A DNA stretch of 64,000 nucleotides from Novosphingobium fluoreni (GTDB lineage Bacteria; Pseudomonadota; Alphaproteobacteria; Sphingomonadales; Sphingomonadaceae). Below, one piece after another: positions 42,750-56,474 of the stretch. The notes below the pieces were generated by a model. The model did not search any database, was not told the DNA's origin, and saw nothing but the letters and a program-made list of their open reading frames with translations. Made by a program: the position numbers and the translations under genes. Position 1 is the first letter of the stretch, and every line of letters begins with the position of its first letter. The stretch spans positions 372,001 through 436,000 of the forward strand of contig NZ_JACIDY010000001.1 in the NCBI RefSeq assembly GCF_014196615.1, written 5' to 3'.

Positions 42750-45304
42750 CGCACCAGGTCGGACAAGGCGGCAAAGGCGCTGTGGAGCGGCGCGGCGACG
42801 GGGTGCTCGCCCGGGGCCGGCTGGCGCGTGGGCCGCCAGCGCCAGCGCACCGGGGCGGGCGGGCCAAACGCCTCGGCGGGCAGGCGGCGCGGGTTGCTCG
42901 GCTGGAACCCGGCGAAGCGCAGCAGCCGTTCGTAGCTGGGCGCGGTCAGCCCCATCGAGATGCCCACGGCGGAATCCAGCACGAACGAGCGGCGGCCCAG
43001 CGTGGCGCGCACCTGATGCGCCTCACGCAGCAGCTTTTCCGCCATGTCGATGCGAATCAACTGCTTGCCGACGGCGCGATAGCCGCGCGGCGTATGATTC
43101 TTGGGCGCGGGGATCACCGGAGCCATGGCGCCATGCACGAAATCGGCGCGGGCGCGGGGATCGGAAGGGGCCAGGTTGTGCCACAGCCGCATCGCTTCGG
43201 GGCGCAGCATCGCGGGTACGAAGATGTCGAGCGAACCCACCTTCACGCCCAGGCGGGACAGGCGTACCCGCTTGTCCTTTTCCAGTCGCTCAAGCCCAGA
43301 GCCGGTACGCGCCACCATGCCGCCAGCGTCGACCAGCTGGATCAGCAGCGCGCGCAGTTCGGGCCCGGCCTCGGTGCTGCGGCTGGCCTCGGCGATGCGG
43401 CGCAGCGGTTCGAGCGGTTGCAGCTTGTGCTCAAGCCATTCCTCGACCGCGGCGAGCAGTTCCTTGCGCGCCGGGGCGGGCACCATGTCCAGCACGCGCT
43501 CCGCTTGAAGCTGGGGGCTGAGCGGCGCGCGGCCCTTGGCGAGACGAGCGATGCATGCGCCATCCAGCGTGATCGTGCCGTGTTCCAGTTCCAGCGGGGC
43601 GGACTTGTCGCGGATGGAGGCGATCACCTCTTCGGCGCGGCGTTCCAGCAGACCGGGCAAGTGACGCTCTGCCGCGGCGAGCAGCAGCTTGCGATCGGAC
43701 AAGCGCGCCTGTGGATCGATCTGGAAGGCAAAGCCCCGCAGCGATCCGATATGTTCCCCCTCCACCAGCACTTCCTCATCCTCCAGCCGCACGGAAAGCA
43801 GCCCCGCGTCGGTTCCCAGCTTACGCATCAGCACGGCGGTGCGCCGGTTGATGAAGCGCTCTGTCAGCTTGCCGTGCAGCGCGTCGGACAGCCGCGCCTC
43901 CACCGCGCGGGCGCGTGCCGCCATCTCGTCCCGGGCCAGCACCCAGTCGGGACGCTGGGCGATGTATGCCCAGGATCGGATGGCGGCGATGCGCCCCTGC
44001 AAGGTATCGATATCGCCCGAAGTCACATCCAGCTGGGCGATCTGCTGCGCCATGTAGTCCGCGCCCAGCTCTCCATGGCGCAGGTCCTGCCATAGCCGGG
44101 CGACGAAGCGGGAGTGCGTTTCGGGGCCCTGGCTGCGGAAATCGGGCAGGCGGCACACATCCCAAAAGCGGCGGACCATCCCGGCGGTGCGCACGCTGTC
44201 CGCGATATGGGCATCGTCGGCCAGCAGCTTCAGCACCGCCAGGTCGATCGCTTCGGGCGCGGGGGCCAGTTCGGGCTCGTAGGGCGGAGCTTCCAGATCG
44301 GTGATCAAGGTGCCTAGACTGTCGAAACGCGGCTCGGGTTCGCGCCAGTACAGCTTGGTCAGCGGTGGGAAGCGATGCTCCTCGATCGCGTATACTTCCT
44401 CGTCCGTGAACTCGATCGCGGAATGGCTGCCGGCCAGCGTGCCGAACGTGCCGTCCTTCTGGTGCCGCCCGGCACGCCCGGCGATCTGCGCCATCTCCGC
44501 CGTAGTCAGCCGCCGCTGGCGCACGCCGTCAAACTTGGAGAGCCCGGCGAAAGCCACATGCTCCACATCCAGGTTCAGCCCCATGCCCACCGCATCGGTC
44601 GCGACGAGATAGTCCACTTCGCCAGACTGGTAGAGTTCCACCTGGGCATTGCGGGTCTGCGGGCTGAGCGCGCCCATCACCACCGCCGCGCCGCCGCGAA
44701 ACCGGCGCAGCATTTCCGCCGTGGCATAGACCTGCTCGGCCGAGAAGGCGACGATGGCGCTGCGCGGCGGCACGCGGCTGAGCTTCTTGGCGCCGGAGTG
44801 GCGCAGCGTAGAAAAGCGGGGCCGCGTTTCCACTTCCACGCCCGGAATCAGCGCTTTCACCATCGGCTCCAGCGTGGAGGAGCCCAGGATCATCGTTTCC
44901 TCGCGCCCGCGCGCATGGAGCAGGCGATCAGTGAAGACATGCCCGCGTTCCCGATCGGCGGAAAGCTGAGCTTCGTCGATGGCGACGAAAGCCAGATTGT
45001 CCTGCACCACCGGCATCGCTTCGGCCGTGCAGAGCAGCCAGCGCGCGTCCTTGGGCTCGATCCGTTCTTCGCCGGTGATCAGGGCCACGCGGTTCGCGCC
45101 CTTGATCGCGCAAACTCGGTCGTAAACCTCGCGCGCCAGCAACCGCAGGGGGAAGCCGATCGCACCGCTGGTGTGCGCGCAGAGCCGCTCGATCGCCAGA
45201 TGCGTCTTGCCGGTATTGGTGGGGCCCAAGACCGCACGGATCCGGCTGGAGGCCCTGTCACGGGTGGCGGCGCTCAGGGAGCCAGCGGTTAGGTTTTGCG
45301 CCAT
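42746..45304 (-). CDS. SUV3-like DEAD-box-related RNA/DNA helicase
   Basis: The 852-residue protein has two RecA-like helicase domains of the SUV3 group: Walker A GPTNTGKTHLAIE (about 30), ALITGEER, the DEAH-like IDEAQ box, GSSTLEP and motif VI IAGRAGRH (about 285). The C-terminal half (about 400-850) is specific to alphaproteobacterial members and largely helical. Mitochondrial SUV3 unwinds RNA for decay; the bacterial function is not settled. The ATG chosen is 12 codons inside the longest reading frame. It diverges from the M23 peptidase gene. Confidence 0.88.
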   Translation of the reverse strand: MAQNLTAGSLSAATRDRASSRIRAVLGPTNTGKTHLAIERLCAHTSGAIGFPLRLLAREVYDRVCAIKGANRVALITGEERIEPKDARWLLCTAEAMPVVQDNLAFVAIDEAQLSADRERGHVFTDRLLHARGREETMILGSSTLEPMVKALIPGVEVETRPRFSTLRHSGAKKLSRVPPRSAIVAFSAEQVYATAEMLRRFRGGAAVVMGALSPQTRNAQVELYQSGEVDYLVATDAVGMGLNLDVEHVAFAGLSKFDGVRQRRLTTAEMAQIAGRAGRHQKDGTFGTLAGSHSAIEFTDEEVYAIEEHRFPPLTKLYWREPEPRFDSLGTLITDLEAPPYEPELAPAPEAIDLAVLKLLADDAHIADSVRTAGMVRRFWDVCRLPDFRSQGPETHSRFVARLWQDLRHGELGADYMAQQIAQLDVTSGDIDTLQGRIAAIRSWAYIAQRPDWVLARDEMAARARAVEARLSDALHGKLTERFINRRTAVLMRKLGTDAGLLSVRLEDEEVLVEGEHIGSLRGFAFQIDPQARLSDRKLLLAAAERHLPGLLERRAEEVIASIRDKSAPLELEHGTITLDGACIARLAKGRAPLSPQLQAERVLDMVPAPARKELLAAVEEWLEHKLQPLEPLRRIAEASRSTEAGPELRALLIQLVDAGGMVARTGSGLERLEKDKRVRLSRLGVKVGSLDIFVPAMLRPEAMRLWHNLAPSDPRARADFVHGAMAPVIPAPKNHTPRGYRAVGKQLIRIDMAEKLLREAHQVRATLGRRSFVLDSAVGISMGLTAPSYERLLRFAGFQPSNPRRLPAEAFGPPAPVRWRWRPTRQPAPGEHPVAAPLHSAFAALSDLVR

Positions 45305-45540
45305 CGCTATAGGAATGTGGCACCGCGATTCCCGCCGCACAAGACGCGGACGGCCAAGGTGCGACGGGACTGGGGAAATTAAGGAGGAAAATTTACCAAT
45401 CGGCTGCGCTCCACGAAGCCCCTGGCCAGTACCGCTCGACTTCGGTCACTCACAAAGACCATGTTTGACAGGATGTTAACCTTGCCGGCGCACAAGCCTT
45501 CCGACAGCGCCCGGCGGGGCGACAAGATCGGGACGTAGGG

Positions 45541-50464
<4,924 letters not shown>

Positions 50465-50468
<4 letters not shown>

Positions 50469-51034
50469 CCGACCATACGCAACGCACCGACATCACCCTG
50501 GCCGCGATCGACGGCAAGAGCCCGCGCATCGATCCCAGCGCGTTTATCGCCCCGGGCTGCCGCATCGTCGGCGATGTCGAGATCGGGCCGGACGTCAGCA
50601 TCTGGTACAACTGCGTCATCCGCGCCGATGTGAACCGCATCGTCATCGGCGCGCGCACCAATATCCAGGATGGCAGCGTAGTCCATTGCGATAGTCCCAC
50701 GGCGGACCGGCCCGAGGGCTATCCCACGCTGATAGGGGAGGATGTGCTGATCGGCCACCTGGCCATGGTCCACGGCTGCATCCTGCACGATCGCGCCTTC
50801 GTCGGGCTGGGCTCGGTGGTGATGGATGGCTGCGTGATCGAGAGCGATGGCATGATCGCGGCGGGCGCGATGTTGACCGGCGGCAAGGTGATCGGCGCGC
50901 GCCAGTTGTGGATCGGCCGCCCCGCCAAGTACCTGCGCGATCTGGACGATGCCGCGATCGCTTCCAACCGGGCGGGCGTGGAAGGCTATGTCCGCAACGG
51001 CAAACGCCACGCCGCCGCGCTCGGATTGGCTTGA
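50465..51034 (+). CDS. Gamma-class carbonic anhydrase family protein
   Basis: The 189-residue left-handed beta-helix protein has hexapeptide repeats (IGPDVSIWYNCVIRADV, IGARTNIQDGSVVH) and metal-binding histidines in VVHCD and IGHLAMVHGC, as in CaiE/PaaY/YrdA relatives. These bind a divalent metal, and some have carbonic anhydrase activity. The start overlaps the stop of the fused transporter gene (ATGA), and agmatine deiminase follows 2 bases later. Confidence 0.92.
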
Positions 51035-51036
51035 TC

Positions 51037-52017
51037 ATGCTGGCCATGCCGCCCGAATGGCATCCGCAACAGTGGCTGTGGATCGGTTTCCCGCACGATC
51101 CGGTGGAGTGGCCCGGCTTCCTCGACCGTGCGCAAGAGCAGATCGCGGCCTTCGCCAACGCCGTGGCCGAAAGCGGGCAGGAAGTGCGGCTGATCGTGCG
51201 CGACGAGGCAAACCGCGCTCGGGCGGCGGCGCTCTGTTCGGCCAAGGTCGTGCTGGAAACCCGGCGCTTCGGCGATGTCTGGCTGCGCGATACCGGGCCG
51301 CTGGTGGTGCAGGATACGGCGGGCACACAGCACGCCATGCGCTTCGGCTTCAACGGCTGGGGCGGCAAGTACCTGATGGACGGCGATCAGGAGATCGGCG
51401 CCGAGTTGGCGGCCAGCGCTGGTCTGCAGGTTCGCACGGCGGACTGGATACTGGAAGGCGGTGCCGTGGACGGTGACGGCACCGGCCTTGTCGCCACCAC
51501 AGAACAGTGCCTGCTCAATCCCAATCGCAATCCGCACTTGCGCCGTGCCGATCTGGAAACGCGCCTGCACCGGGACTTGGGGTACGATCGGGTGCTGTGG
51601 CTGGGCGATGGCCTGATCAATGATCATACCGATGGCCATGTCGACAATCTGGCACGGTTCGTGGCGCCCAACACTTTGGCGCTGCCGCGTGCCACCGGGG
51701 CAGATGATCCCAACGCGATGATCTACGCCGATGCCAAGACGCGGGCCGAAAGCGCGGGCGTGATCGTGCGCGAAGTTCCCTCTCCCGGTCGCGTGGAGAA
51801 CGCCGGGCGGGTCGAGCCTGCCAGCTACATGAACTTCGCGATCACCTCGCGGCTGGTCGTGGTGCCGACTTATGGCACCGCTTATGATGCCGATGGCGTG
51901 GCTGCGATCGCGGAACTGTTCCCCGATCGAGAGACGGTGGGCGTGCTGGCCGATGCGGTGCTAGCGGGCGGCGGCTCGTTCCATTGCTCCAGCCAGCAGA
52001 TGCCAGCGCGATCTTAA
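51037..52017 (+). CDS. aguA: Agmatine deiminase
   Basis: The 326-residue enzyme hydrolyses agmatine to N-carbamoylputrescine. The signature residues are visible: WIGFPHDPVEWPG near the N-terminus, RDTGPLVV, the DHTDGHVDN motif with catalytic Asp and His, and the nucleophilic Cys in GGGSFHCSSQQMP at the end (family members usually have GGGNIHC). Next to a spermidine-synthase-like fusion it suggests a polyamine-related operon. No N-carbamoylputrescine amidase (aguB) is adjacent. Confidence 0.88.
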   Translation: MLAMPPEWHPQQWLWIGFPHDPVEWPGFLDRAQEQIAAFANAVAESGQEVRLIVRDEANRARAAALCSAKVVLETRRFGDVWLRDTGPLVVQDTAGTQHAMRFGFNGWGGKYLMDGDQEIGAELAASAGLQVRTADWILEGGAVDGDGTGLVATTEQCLLNPNRNPHLRRADLETRLHRDLGYDRVLWLGDGLINDHTDGHVDNLARFVAPNTLALPRATGADDPNAMIYADAKTRAESAGVIVREVPSPGRVENAGRVEPASYMNFAITSRLVVVPTYGTAYDADGVAAIAELFPDRETVGVLADAVLAGGGSFHCSSQQMPARS

Positions 52018-52031
52018 CGGTTCGACAAGCA

Positions 52032-52064
52032 ACTCGGGTCCATTGTCGATGACATGGCCCGAGT
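52032..52064 (+). repeat. Hairpin covering the start of a small ORF
   Basis: ACTCGGGTCCAT and ATGGCCCGAGT pair over 11 bases with one bulged T and a 10-base loop. It begins 15 bases after the aguA stop and includes the ATG of a 42-codon reading frame. It has no T-run, so it is not a standard terminator. Confidence 0.5.
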
Positions 52065-52182
52065 CCTCCACCTTGCATCACGCGCGACCCGCTCTGCGGC
52101 GCATGGCGAATTGCTGCGTGCCGCGATCGTCAGCGGATGCGCGCTGGCCCTGATCCTGGCTCAGAGCCCCCTCGGGCTCTGA
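52054..52182 (+). CDS. Possible small hydrophobic peptide
   Basis: A 42-codon reading frame (MARVLHLASRATRSAAHG at the start) with a hydrophobic C-terminal half (AAIVSGCALALILA). Both ends are embedded in hairpins, one at the start codon and one at the stop. No ribosome site is clear. It could be a membrane peptide, a leader, or chance. No other gene occupies the 52018-52394 interval. Confidence 0.25.
   Translation: MARVLHLASRATRSAAHGELLRAAIVSGCALALILAQSPLGL
52161..52182 (+). terminator. Hairpin at the end of the small ORF
   Basis: TCAGAGCCC and GGGCTCTGA form a perfect 9-bp stem with a 4-base loop, followed by TTAT. It overlaps the last codons and the stop of the small ORF and could terminate the aguA transcript. 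Confidence 0.5.
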
Positions 52183-52394
52183 TTATAGCGGCATTTCTAC
52201 GTTCACCGGGTGCTGGCGTTGAGCTGGCGCGGCGTATGATTGCGCAACATCGACTCTGACGAAATTCGTCGCTCTTGCTGCACCGCACATCGTCGTGCTG
52301 CGTTGCAGCAAAACTTCGACGCATTTGTTCAATATCTGTGAAAAAAGACGCTCCCACCTTTCGGGCTTTCGCACGTTACCCGCAAGGAATGACC

Positions 52395-52613
52395 ATGTCT
52401 GATGCAAATAAGCCCACGCCGAGCCGCGCTCGTGAAATCCTGACCGGCCGCCTTTTGCTGCTGGGCTTCGGGCTTTCCGTGCTCGGTTTTCTTGTCGCGG
52501 TAGACCGTCCCGACTGGTTTGCGATTCGCCCCGCCACCGGCACCTCGATCGCCATGGCCAACGCGTCGCACGCCGCCGCCCCCCTCAATAGCGAGGCCGC
52601 CGAACCCCGATGA
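52395..52613 (+). CDS. Small single-pass membrane protein preceding a bestrophin
   Basis: The 72-residue product has a basic N-terminus (SRAREILTGR), one hydrophobic helix (about 19-38) and a short polar tail. AAGGA sits six bases before the ATG used; an ATG two codons earlier lacks spacing. The stop overlaps the bestrophin start (ATGA), so the two are coupled and may form a complex. I do not recognise a family. Confidence 0.6.
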   Translation: MSDANKPTPSRAREILTGRLLLLGFGLSVLGFLVAVDRPDWFAIRPATGTSIAMANASHAAAPLNSEAAEPR

Positions 52614-53497
52614 TCGTCAATGCCGCCCCCAGTGCTCGCCAGATCTTCAGGGAAGTCTGGAAGGTCCTGATCCTGCTGTTCGTGTGGGACGTGGTCGTCA
52701 CCGTCACGTATTACGTCCTGCCGTTCACCGCCCCCAGCTTGCCTTTGACGATCTTCGGCTCCGCACTGGCGCTGTTTCTGGGGTTTCGCAGCAACTCTGC
52801 GTATGAGCGGTGGTGGGAAGGGCGCAGCCTGTGGGGGCTGATGATCAACGCTAGCCGAAACCTGGCCCGCGCCGCGCGCAACTACATGCCCGATCCCGAA
52901 GCCGCGGATATGAAGCGGCGCATCGTCAAGCGGCAGATCGCTTACGTCAACGCGCTGCGCTGCCAGCTGCGCCGCCAGAGCCCCGACTCAGAAGTGCTGC
53001 GCATGCTGTCACAGGGTGATGCCGACCTGGCGCTGGCCCGCACCAATGTCGCCAACGGCATTCTGGACGGCACCGGCCGCCGCATCGACGAGGCGCGGCG
53101 CAACGGCTGGATCGACACCATCCAGCAAGCGCAGATGGAAGGCGTGCTGGTCGATATCGCCAACGCGCAAGGCGGGATGGAGCGGCTGAAGAACACGCCG
53201 CTGCCGGTTCAATACCGCTTCCTGCCGACCTTGTTTACCCACCTGTTCTGCATCCTGCTGCCGATCGGCCTGGTCGAGACGCTGCAGTTTGCCACGCCGC
53301 TGGGCTCGACCCTGGCGGGGCTGATGTTCCTGGGCGTGCTGGCCATCGGCGATGATCTGGTCGATCCCTTCGCCAACACGGTGCACGACCTGCCCTTGCT
53401 GGCGATGTGCCGCACAATCGAGATCGACTTGCTGCAGGCCATCGGCGACGAGGCACCCGAACCGATCAAGCCCGATGGCGAAGGCGTGCTGTGGTAG
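52610..53497 (+). CDS. Bestrophin family (UPF0187) membrane channel
   Basis: The 295-residue protein matches bacterial bestrophins: FRSNSAYERWWEGRSLWG (about 62-79), the LARAARNY region, a helical cytosolic insert, and a final pair of hydrophobic stretches (LFTHLFCILLPIGLVETLQF, LAGLMFLGVLAIGDDLVDPFANTVHDLPL) ending with the acidic cluster typical of the family. Bacterial bestrophins are cation- or anion-selective channels; selectivity cannot be read from this sequence. Translationally coupled to the preceding small membrane protein. Confidence 0.92.
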   Translation: MIVNAAPSARQIFREVWKVLILLFVWDVVVTVTYYVLPFTAPSLPLTIFGSALALFLGFRSNSAYERWWEGRSLWGLMINASRNLARAARNYMPDPEAADMKRRIVKRQIAYVNALRCQLRRQSPDSEVLRMLSQGDADLALARTNVANGILDGTGRRIDEARRNGWIDTIQQAQMEGVLVDIANAQGGMERLKNTPLPVQYRFLPTLFTHLFCILLPIGLVETLQFATPLGSTLAGLMFLGVLAIGDDLVDPFANTVHDLPLLAMCRTIEIDLLQAIGDEAPEPIKPDGEGVLW

Positions 53498-53508
53498 GAT
53501 GGCTGCCG

Positions 53509-53527
53509 TCCCGGACGTGATCCGGGA
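53509..53527. repeat. Short hairpin between convergent genes, REP-like
   Basis: TCCCGGA and TCCGGGA flank CGTGA in a context (GTCCCGGACGTGATCCGGGA) that looks like the dispersed hairpins of sphingomonads. It lies between the bestrophin and the SpeE-like gene and may double as terminator for both. Confidence 0.4.
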
Positions 53528-53564
53528 TGGGCGATCCGGTGTGGGCATCCGTTGTTGAAGGCCC

Positions 53565-54236
53565 TCAGCGCTTGCTGGCGAACCAGATCACGTGCTTTGG
53601 CCCCTTGCCGTTGCTGCGGGAGGCGACCTTGACCTCATCCACCACGAAGTCGCACTTTTCCAGTCGACGGGTGAACGTCGGGTCCGGCCCGGCGGACCAG
53701 ATCGCCATCACGCCATCGGCGGTCAACGCCCGCTTGGCGGCGCGCAGGCCGGGCGTGGAATAGAGGATGTTGTTATCCTCTCGCACCAGACCATCGGGCC
53801 CATTGTCCACATCCAGCAGAATCGCATCGTAATCGGCATGGGCCCCGGCGATGAACGGCGCGACGTCCGACATTACCAGTTGCACGCGCGGATCTTCCAG
53901 GCACCCGGCGGTAAGCTCCGCCATCGGCCCGCGCGCCCATTCGATGATCTCGGGCACCAGTTCCACCACCGTGACATGGGCGTTGGCGGGCAGCACCTTC
54001 AGCGCCGCGCGTAGGGTGAAGCCCATGCCGTAACCGCCGATCAGGAACGTGGGCGCCTTGGCGTTGCGCACGCGATCGAACGCCATCGTCGCCAGCGCTT
54101 CTTCCGAGCCCCACTTGCGGGTGCTCATCAATTCGTTGTGGCCCAGCACGATCATGTGATCGCGATCGTGGCGATAGAGCTTCAGCTCCTCGCCACCGGG
54201 GACCTGCGCCGTGGCCAGGTGTTCGCGTTGGATCAT
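53565..54236 (-). CDS. Spermidine-synthase-like methyltransferase-fold protein
   Basis: The 223-residue protein has the SpeE-type fold: HNELMSTRKWGSEEALATMAF, the glycine loop FLIGGYGMGFTLRAAL, VVELVPEIIEWAR, and DAILLDVDNGPDGLV where SpeE has the Asp-rich catalytic loop. It lacks the N-terminal strand domain of true spermidine synthases, so its reaction is unknown. Its ATG overlaps the thrS stop (ATGA). Confidence 0.85.
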   Translation of the reverse strand: MIQREHLATAQVPGGEELKLYRHDRDHMIVLGHNELMSTRKWGSEEALATMAFDRVRNAKAPTFLIGGYGMGFTLRAALKVLPANAHVTVVELVPEIIEWARGPMAELTAGCLEDPRVQLVMSDVAPFIAGAHADYDAILLDVDNGPDGLVREDNNILYSTPGLRAAKRALTADGVMAIWSAGPDPTFTRRLEKCDFVVDEVKVASRSNGKGPKHVIWFASKR

Positions 54237-56242
54237 GGCTTCAGGTCCGGTGCCAGGCTGGCATCCTGCAACAGCGCGATCGCCTCTTCCACCGAGACGA
54301 ACTTCTGCTGCTGTTCGCCCAGCGTGCGTATGGCGACGGTGCCTTCCTCGGCCTCGCGCTTACCCACCACGAGCAGGTACGGCACCTTTTGCAGCGAGTG
54401 TTCGCGCACCTTGTAGTTGATCTTCTCGTTGCGAAGGTCCGTCTCCACCCGCACTCCGGCGGCCTTCAGCTTGGCGGCCACGTCTTCGGCATAGCCGTCG
54501 GCGTCGGACACGATCGTGGCCACCACCGCCTGCACCGGGGCGAGCCAGACCGGCAGCCTGCCGGCGAAATGCTCGATCAGGATGCCGATGAACCGCTCGT
54601 ACGACCCGAAGATCGCGCGGTGCAGCATGACCGGGCGATGCTTGGCGCCGTCCTCGCCGATGTAGTGCGCGTCCAATCGGTCGGGCAGCACCCGGTCGGA
54701 CTGGATCGTGCCGACCTGCCAGGTGCGCCCGATCGCGTCGGTCAGGTGCCATTCCAGCTTGGGGGCATAGAACGCGCCTTCGCCGGGCAGCTCTTCCCAG
54801 CCGTATTCCTCGGTCGCCAGGCCGGCGCGGACCACCGCATCGCGAAGCTCGGTTTCGGCCTGGTCCCACATCTCTTCGGTGCCGAAGCGCTTTTCGGGGC
54901 GAAGCGCCAGCTTGATGGCATAGGTGAAGCCGAAGTCCTTGTAGATGCGGTCCGCCAGCGCGCAGAAAGCCTGCACTTCGGCCACGATCTGATCCTCGCG
55001 GCAGAAGATATGCGCATCGTCCTGGGTGAACTGGCGCACCCGCATCAGGCCGTGCAGCGCGCCATGCGGCTCGTTGCGGTGGCAACAGCCGTTCTCGTAG
55101 ATGCGCAAGGGTAGGTCGCGGTACGACTTGATGCCCTGGCGGAAGATCAGCACGTGCGCGGGGCAGTTCATCGGCTTCAAGGCCATCCACTCGGCCTCGT
55201 CCGAGACGATCGGGCCCTCATCCTCGACGTTGGGCACCTCGTCGGGGATGACGAACATGTTCTCGCGGTACTTGCCCCAGTGGCCGGACTGCTCCCACTG
55301 GCGCGCGTCCATCACTTGCGGGGTCTTCACCTCGCGATAGCCTGCGCCGTCGATCGCGCGGCGCATGTAGGCCTCCAGCTCGCGCCAGATCAGGTAGCCC
55401 TTGGGGTGCCAGAACACGCTGCCGTGTGCTTCGGCCTGGAGGTGGAACAAGTCCATCTCGTTGCCCAGGCGGCGGTGATCGCGCTTTGCGGCTTCTTCCA
55501 GCCGCGTCAGATGCGCGTCCAACTGCTTCTTGTTCAGCCAGCCGGTGCCGTAGATGCGGCTGAGCATCGCGTTCTTCTGATCACCGCGCCAGTACGCACC
55601 AGAGACGCGCGTCAGCTTGAACGCGGCCGGGTCCAGCTTGCCGGTGGAGGGCAAGTGCGGCCCGCGGCACATATCCAGCCAGGCGCCGTCGGAGTTGGGC
55701 AGGCCCGACCAATAGACCGAAAGTTCTTCATGCTCGGGCAGTTCGGCGGCCCACTCGGCCTTGAAGGTCTCACCTTCGGACTGCCAGCGCGCGATCAGGT
55801 CGGCACGTGTCCAGACTTCGCGATGCAGCGGCTTGTTGGCGGCGATGATGCGGCGCATCTCAGCTTCTATCGCGGGCAGGTCTTCCTCGGTGAAGGGACG
55901 ATCCTTGGGCGCGAAATCATAGTAGAAGCCATCGTCGGTCGAGGGGCCGAAGGTGATCTGCGTGCCGGGAAACAGCGCCTGCACCGCTTCGGCCAGGACG
56001 TGGGCATAATCGTGACGGGCGAGTTCCAGCGCGTCGGCCTCGTCACGCGATGTCACCAGCGCCAGTTGCGCATCGCCGGTGAACGGGCGCGTCAGGTCGA
56101 CCAGCTCGCCATCGACCTTGGCCGCGATCGCCGCCTTGGCCAGGCCCGGCCCGATCGCCGCCGCCACGTCCGCCGGGGTGGAGCCTTGCGCCATCTCTCG
56201 CACCGAACCGTCGGGCAGGCTGATCTTGAACATCTCGGACAT
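54233..56242 (-). CDS. thrS: Threonine-tRNA ligase
   Basis: The 669-residue synthetase is full length: TGS domain (MFKISLPDGSVREM), the editing domain with HDYAHVLAEAV, the catalytic core (MNCPAHVLIFRQ with the zinc Cys, HRNEPHGALHGLMRVRQFTQDDAHIFC) and a C-terminal anticodon-binding domain (LAPVQAVVATI, VDLRNEKINYKVREH-like). The ATG used precedes MFKISLP by three residues; either start is possible. In the leader about 100 bases upstream a GC-rich inverted repeat (arms 56339-56347 and 56356-56364) could fold, but no specific regulatory element is recognised. Confidence 0.96.
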   Translation of the reverse strand: MSEMFKISLPDGSVREMAQGSTPADVAAAIGPGLAKAAIAAKVDGELVDLTRPFTGDAQLALVTSRDEADALELARHDYAHVLAEAVQALFPGTQITFGPSTDDGFYYDFAPKDRPFTEEDLPAIEAEMRRIIAANKPLHREVWTRADLIARWQSEGETFKAEWAAELPEHEELSVYWSGLPNSDGAWLDMCRGPHLPSTGKLDPAAFKLTRVSGAYWRGDQKNAMLSRIYGTGWLNKKQLDAHLTRLEEAAKRDHRRLGNEMDLFHLQAEAHGSVFWHPKGYLIWRELEAYMRRAIDGAGYREVKTPQVMDARQWEQSGHWGKYRENMFVIPDEVPNVEDEGPIVSDEAEWMALKPMNCPAHVLIFRQGIKSYRDLPLRIYENGCCHRNEPHGALHGLMRVRQFTQDDAHIFCREDQIVAEVQAFCALADRIYKDFGFTYAIKLALRPEKRFGTEEMWDQAETELRDAVVRAGLATEEYGWEELPGEGAFYAPKLEWHLTDAIGRTWQVGTIQSDRVLPDRLDAHYIGEDGAKHRPVMLHRAIFGSYERFIGILIEHFAGRLPVWLAPVQAVVATIVSDADGYAEDVAAKLKAAGVRVETDLRNEKINYKVREHSLQKVPYLLVVGKREAEEGTVAIRTLGEQQQKFVSVEEAIALLQDASLAPDLKP

Positions 56243-56474
56243 CGCGCAATCGTCTCTTTTCAATACCGCTGCGCGCCATGGCACAAGGGCCCGCGCGAAG
56301 GAAGTCCGGCGCCGGTTTTCAGCGAGTTCGAGAGGTGACGCCGCCCGCCCGAACCCGGGCGGCGGCCGCTGCGGTCAACCCGCGCGCCGACGCCCCGGGA
56401 TCGTCCCGGTAGTGGGTGTCGTGGTGGGGCGGGTGAGAGCCATGACGGTGATATAGACGCGCCGCCCGCGTTCG

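Noticed and set aside
45465..45470. TTGACA as -35 element of the M23 gene
   Set aside because: No acceptable -10 hexamer 16-18 bases downstream.
56306..56315. CCGGCGCCGG palindrome in the thrS leader as a regulator or terminator site
   Set aside because: A 10-bp palindrome without a loop in GC-rich DNA is expected by chance, and no T-run lies on the thrS strand.
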